Assembly: GCA_021399435.1 (NCBI GenBank)
Contig: JAJTUP010000021.1
Location: forward strand, 372,001 to 436,000
Source: Diaporthe sp. PMI_573
Lineage: Eukaryota > Ascomycota > Sordariomycetes > Diaporthales > Diaporthaceae
Direction: 5' to 3'
Length of the DNA: 64,000 bases
The translations under genes were made by a program, and so were the position numbers. Positions 60,612 to 64,000 of the stretch are shown here, one piece after another. How positions within the stretch are numbered: the stretch's first letter is position 1; the number at the start of each line of letters is the position of its first letter. The notes under the pieces were generated by a model. It was given only the letters and a program-made list of their open reading frames with translations. It was not told where the DNA came from and made no database searches.

Positions 60612-61094
60612 AAGTTATTAAATTAATAGACTAATAAGCTAATAAACTAATAGACTAATAGACTAATAGACAATAGACTAATAGACTAATAGACAAGATA
60701 AGACTAATAGCTAATAGACTAATAGACTAATAGACTAATAGACTAATAGACTAATAGACTAATAGACTAATAGACTAATAGACTAATAGACTAATAGACT
60801 AATAGACTAATAGACTAATAGACTAATAGACTAATAGACTAATAGACTAATAGACTAATAGACTAATAGACTAATAGACTAATACTAATAGACTAATAGA
60901 CTAATAGACTAATAGACTAATAGACTAATAGACTAATAGACTAATAGACTAATAGACTAATAGACTAATAGACTAATAAAATAATAGACTAATAGACTAA
61001 TAAAATAATAGACTAATAGACTAATAGACTAATAAACTAATAGACTAATAGACTAATAGACTAATAGACTAATAGACTAATAGACTAATAGACA
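60612..61094. repeat. Tandem 8-bp repeat, unit TAATAGAC
   Basis: More than 50 copies over about 480 bp, with a few variants such as TAATAAAC and TAATAAAA. It lies inside the hAT element between its left end and the transposase ORF. Confidence 0.92.
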
Positions 61095-61340
61095 AATAGT
61101 TTTATCTATAAATATAGTAGCCTTTCTATTATTTTTTTCTCTTCTTCTCTTTTTTCTTTCTTTTATCTATATCGACTAAGATCCTAAATAGCTATCTTAA
61201 CTATTAACCGACTTACTTATTGACTATTACTATATTTTAAACTTAAAACCTTTAAAAAAAACAGTTGTTTCTTTATTATAAAAAAGTCTTAAAAATAACA
61301 AGTTATCTCTTTATTATATATATATATAAATCTTAAAAAA

Positions 61341-62374
61341 ATGGCTTCTTTTACTTCTTCGGCTGCTGGACCTTCTAATTATCGAATTCGACCTGCCCAG
61401 GAATCTGACCCTGAAGACGATAGTTATATTAGTAGTGACGCTAATAGCGTTATATCTACTAATAATTGTTTTAAAACGCCAGCTAAAAAAGACGAATTTA
61501 AAATGAAAAAGGAAATAAATTAACGTTTTCTTTTAAAAGTAATGCCTATGCTATTACAGCTGGCTTATTTACTTATAAACTATTAGATATTGATTATTCT
61601 ACACCTCGAAAAGTTATATTTTATTGTACTATGCCAGGGTGTAATAAAGAAATACCTTATAATGCAACTAGAGCTCAAATTAGCTCTAATGGTATTTTAC
61701 ACTATAAAGAAAAGCATAAATTAATAGCTACAAATTTAAACGAAGAACAAGACCCTAAGAAAATTAAAAGTAAGTTGTTAAATAACTATATAACACTTAT
61801 TATAAGTTTATAATTATATATATTAATAATATCTTTAATAGGACGTAAATATAACGAAAATATATATCGAGACTTAGAGATTAATTCTCAACCAAGTACT
61901 CAACTATCTATTAATGAATCATTTAGTGGAAATCGAAAAAAACGAGGATATATACAGAATTTAAATATTGATAATAAGGTTTATTTAGAGAAGATTATTA
62001 ACTTTTTATCTTCTAACAACCTATCTTTTAATATTTTATCATTAAAGTCTTTTAGTGAATTAATTAAATATTTAAACGAGTAAGTTAAAATAGATTGAGA
62101 AATTAATAGTATACTGTATATATACTAAATACTTTATTATAGAAATACGCCTAAAATTTACTATAGAAAGTTACGAGCATTTCTACGAGTTTCGTATGAT
62201 AATAGTATTTAAGATATTAAAAAAATTATAAAAAAACAAGCTGAGAATTATAAAGGAATTTCCCTTTAACTAGATATATAGACTTCTATCGATTCCTTTG
62301 GATATTTAGGGGTTATAATGAATTTTATTAATAAAGATTATCAGCCTAATTATCAACTTATAGGTAAGTAATCT

Positions 62375-62406
<32 letters not shown>

Positions 62407-63760
62407 CTAATAATTATATAGGCTTTAAAATCTTACATAAAGTATATAGTGGAGATTATATCTTTGAGATATTTAAAAATAATATTCTTATTTTATTTGA
62501 GATATTATTAAATACTATTAATAGGTATTATATATTCTTTTTCTTTATTATTTTATTATATTAATATATATAGTATTACACGAGATAACGGCTTAAATAA
62601 TAATATATTTCTCGATAACTTTAAAACTGAATATTTACTCGAAAATAATACTATATTTAATAATGATATACGATGTACAGCACATATATTTAACCTAGCC
62701 GCTAAAGTAATTATTAATACCTTTAATAAAAATACTATTAATAGTAAAGAATTATAAGAAATTGAATTATCGAGTATTTTTACTCGAAATAGAGAAGAAT
62801 GGGAAACTATTTTAAGAGTAGAAAAAGAATTAACTTTAAATAAGTTACTAGGTATTATTATTTAACTTATATATTTTTATTTAATATATTATATAGTTAT
62901 ACTTACTAATTTAATTAAATAGGGCTACTAAATAAAGTTTGACGTATTGCTATAGTAATTAAACGAAATTGTGAGATTAAAAACCGTTGGCTTGAAATTC
63001 TTACTTAAAGTAAATCTAGTGGGTATATTGAGTAAGACGATAATAGAAAATTAATTCCACTAGGTATATATAATATATTTAATTTTATTATATTTAATTT
63101 AAATATATAAGCTAATTATAAATTATAATATATTTAGATGTTGATATATGTTGGAATTCATTATATAAAATGTTAGATATGGCTATAATGTTTTAATATC
63201 CTATAAATTAACTAATTAAAGACTTTAACTATGGGCTACTACGAGAAATAAATATTTCTGAAAGAGAATGGATATAATTAACTAATTTAAGAGATATATT
63301 AAATCTCTTTTACCAGCCTACTATATAACTACAAGGGCTAAGCTATCCTACTTTAAGTTTAACATTAAGTTTTATTAAAAATATATATAAAAAGCTATTT
63401 GATTTTAAATAACTATATATCGACGAATTAAATTTAGGGTTAGAGGATGGTGTAAGTTTTAATTTATTTCCTTAATAATTTTATTACCTTTTAAACTAAT
63501 ATTTATTATTTATATATAGGTTTTATTACACCTATATATAGAGTTGTTTATTAAAGCTATTACTAAAGGAATAAATAAACTAAATACCTATTTTTCTTAT
63601 AATTTTACTTAGAAAGCCAAAGACATTAAAGACTATAAATTATATATATTTTCAACAATACTAGACCCACGAAAAAATATACAAGGATTAGAGGAAATAC
63701 TTTCTTTTTTTATAATAGATTATACAAAGGAGTTATTATTTATTAAATTAAAAGAGTAAG
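61341..63760 (+). pseudogene. hAT transposase remnant
   Basis: Coding blocks in plus orientation: 61341-61523 (open, 60 aa), 61531-61813 in another frame (BED finger, CTMPGCNKE), 61840-62080, 62140-62370, 62580-62860, 62930-63060, 63130-63475 and 63520-63760. The segments between blocks often start GTAAGT/GTATAT and end TAG, so several are likely introns. Stops within blocks (for example near 62212, 62270 and 62757) show decay. The frame changes between 61523 and 61531 without a good intron. No catalytic assignment is attempted. The identity rests on the BED finger, block order and the element's left end. Confidence 0.65.
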
Positions 63761-64000
63761 TTAAATATTTCTTATTATTTTAAACTATTAAAATATTAAC
63801 TTTTACTATAGATTATATAATAAAATTAAAGAAAACAAAGGGAAAGAAACCAAATTACCTCTTTTACTATAACTATTAAATATATAAAATGAAATTTATA
63901 TTAATCTTATAAATAAAATACCTTTACTAACAAAAAAGAATTAAAGAAAACTAAAGGAAAAAAGATATTAAACTCTTTATTTCCTGATAATAAAGTTATT

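Larger units (their letters stand above)
60264..64000 (+). mobile_element. hAT-type DNA transposon, degenerate, truncated by the window edge
   Basis: The left end is CAGAGTTGTGATA at 60264-60276, inside the 3' part of the Copia element. If the insertion made an 8-bp duplication, the left copy is CCTAGAGA (60256-60263). Then come AT-rich subterminal repeats, the TAATAGAC satellite, and a transposase remnant from 61341. This has an N-terminal ORF (MASFTSSAAGPSNYRIRP), a BED-type zinc-finger segment (CTMPGCNKE...HYKEKH, 61620-61710), hAT core blocks (CTAHIFNLAAK near 62680) and a late ILDPRKNIQGLEE block near 63660. Probable introns with GTAAGT-like donors and many TAA/TAG stops interrupt it. 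The right end and the dimerisation domain lie outside the window. Confidence 0.78.

Overview
The window comes from a filamentous ascomycete, Pezizomycotina and probably a Sordariomycete (the taxon is inference). Genes carry short GT-AG introns of about 50-150 bp. The gene set is typical of moulds: a non-reducing polyketide synthase, a fungal P450, Zn2Cys6 factor, Dal5-type transporter, Whi5-type regulator and NPP1/NLP secreted protein. The right end is an AT-rich block of repeats carrying RIP-type transitions.

Layout. 1-1.4 kb (-) is a P450 cut by the left edge. 2.5-10.7 kb (+) is a SAT-KS-AT-PT-ACP-ACP-MeT-esterase NR-PKS. The two diverge from a shared ~1.1 kb promoter region and look like the right border of a secondary-metabolite cluster that continues to the left. 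11.9-15.7 kb (-) is a very large Hst3/Hst4-type sirtuin. 18.9-20.7 kb (+) is an anion:cation symporter of the major facilitator superfamily. 22.7-24.4 kb (+) is a Whi5/Nrm1-type G1/S repressor. 25.6-27.0 kb is a broken FAD-linked oxidase. 27.2-29.1 kb (-) is a secreted GH27 alpha-galactosidase, with a Zn2Cys6 regulator at 29.6-31.3 kb (-). 32.6-33.1 kb (-) is a His-rich glycine-zipper protein. 34.1-35.2 kb (-) is an NLP with a changed heptapeptide. 36.5-36.8 kb is a decayed Nudix-type gene. 37.9-38.9 kb (-) is an HGGG esterase. 39.8-41.0 kb (+) is mitochondrial malate dehydrogenase. 41.8-45.9 kb (-) is the Spf1 P5A ATPase. 46.4-47.5 kb (-) is a MOSC protein.

From about 48.5 kb to the end I find no host gene. 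This block holds an octamer satellite, a hAT-type MITE with a perfect 8-bp target duplication, and a Copia element. Into the Copia element a complete chromodomain Gypsy element (265-bp LTRs, 5-bp target duplication) has inserted, and a hAT transposon has inserted near its 3' end and runs off the window. The MITE and the hAT element share their first terminal bases, so the hAT family may mobilise the MITE. Copia is depleted of TpG and Gypsy of CpA on the same reference strand, so the strand polarity of the RIP-like mutation flips at element borders. This flip and the hAT/MITE pair are the most unusual signals I found.

Exon boundaries were derived by hand from splice consensus, reading frame and family conservation. 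They add up to whole codons for every multi-exon gene that is complete in the window, but none is checked against RNA.
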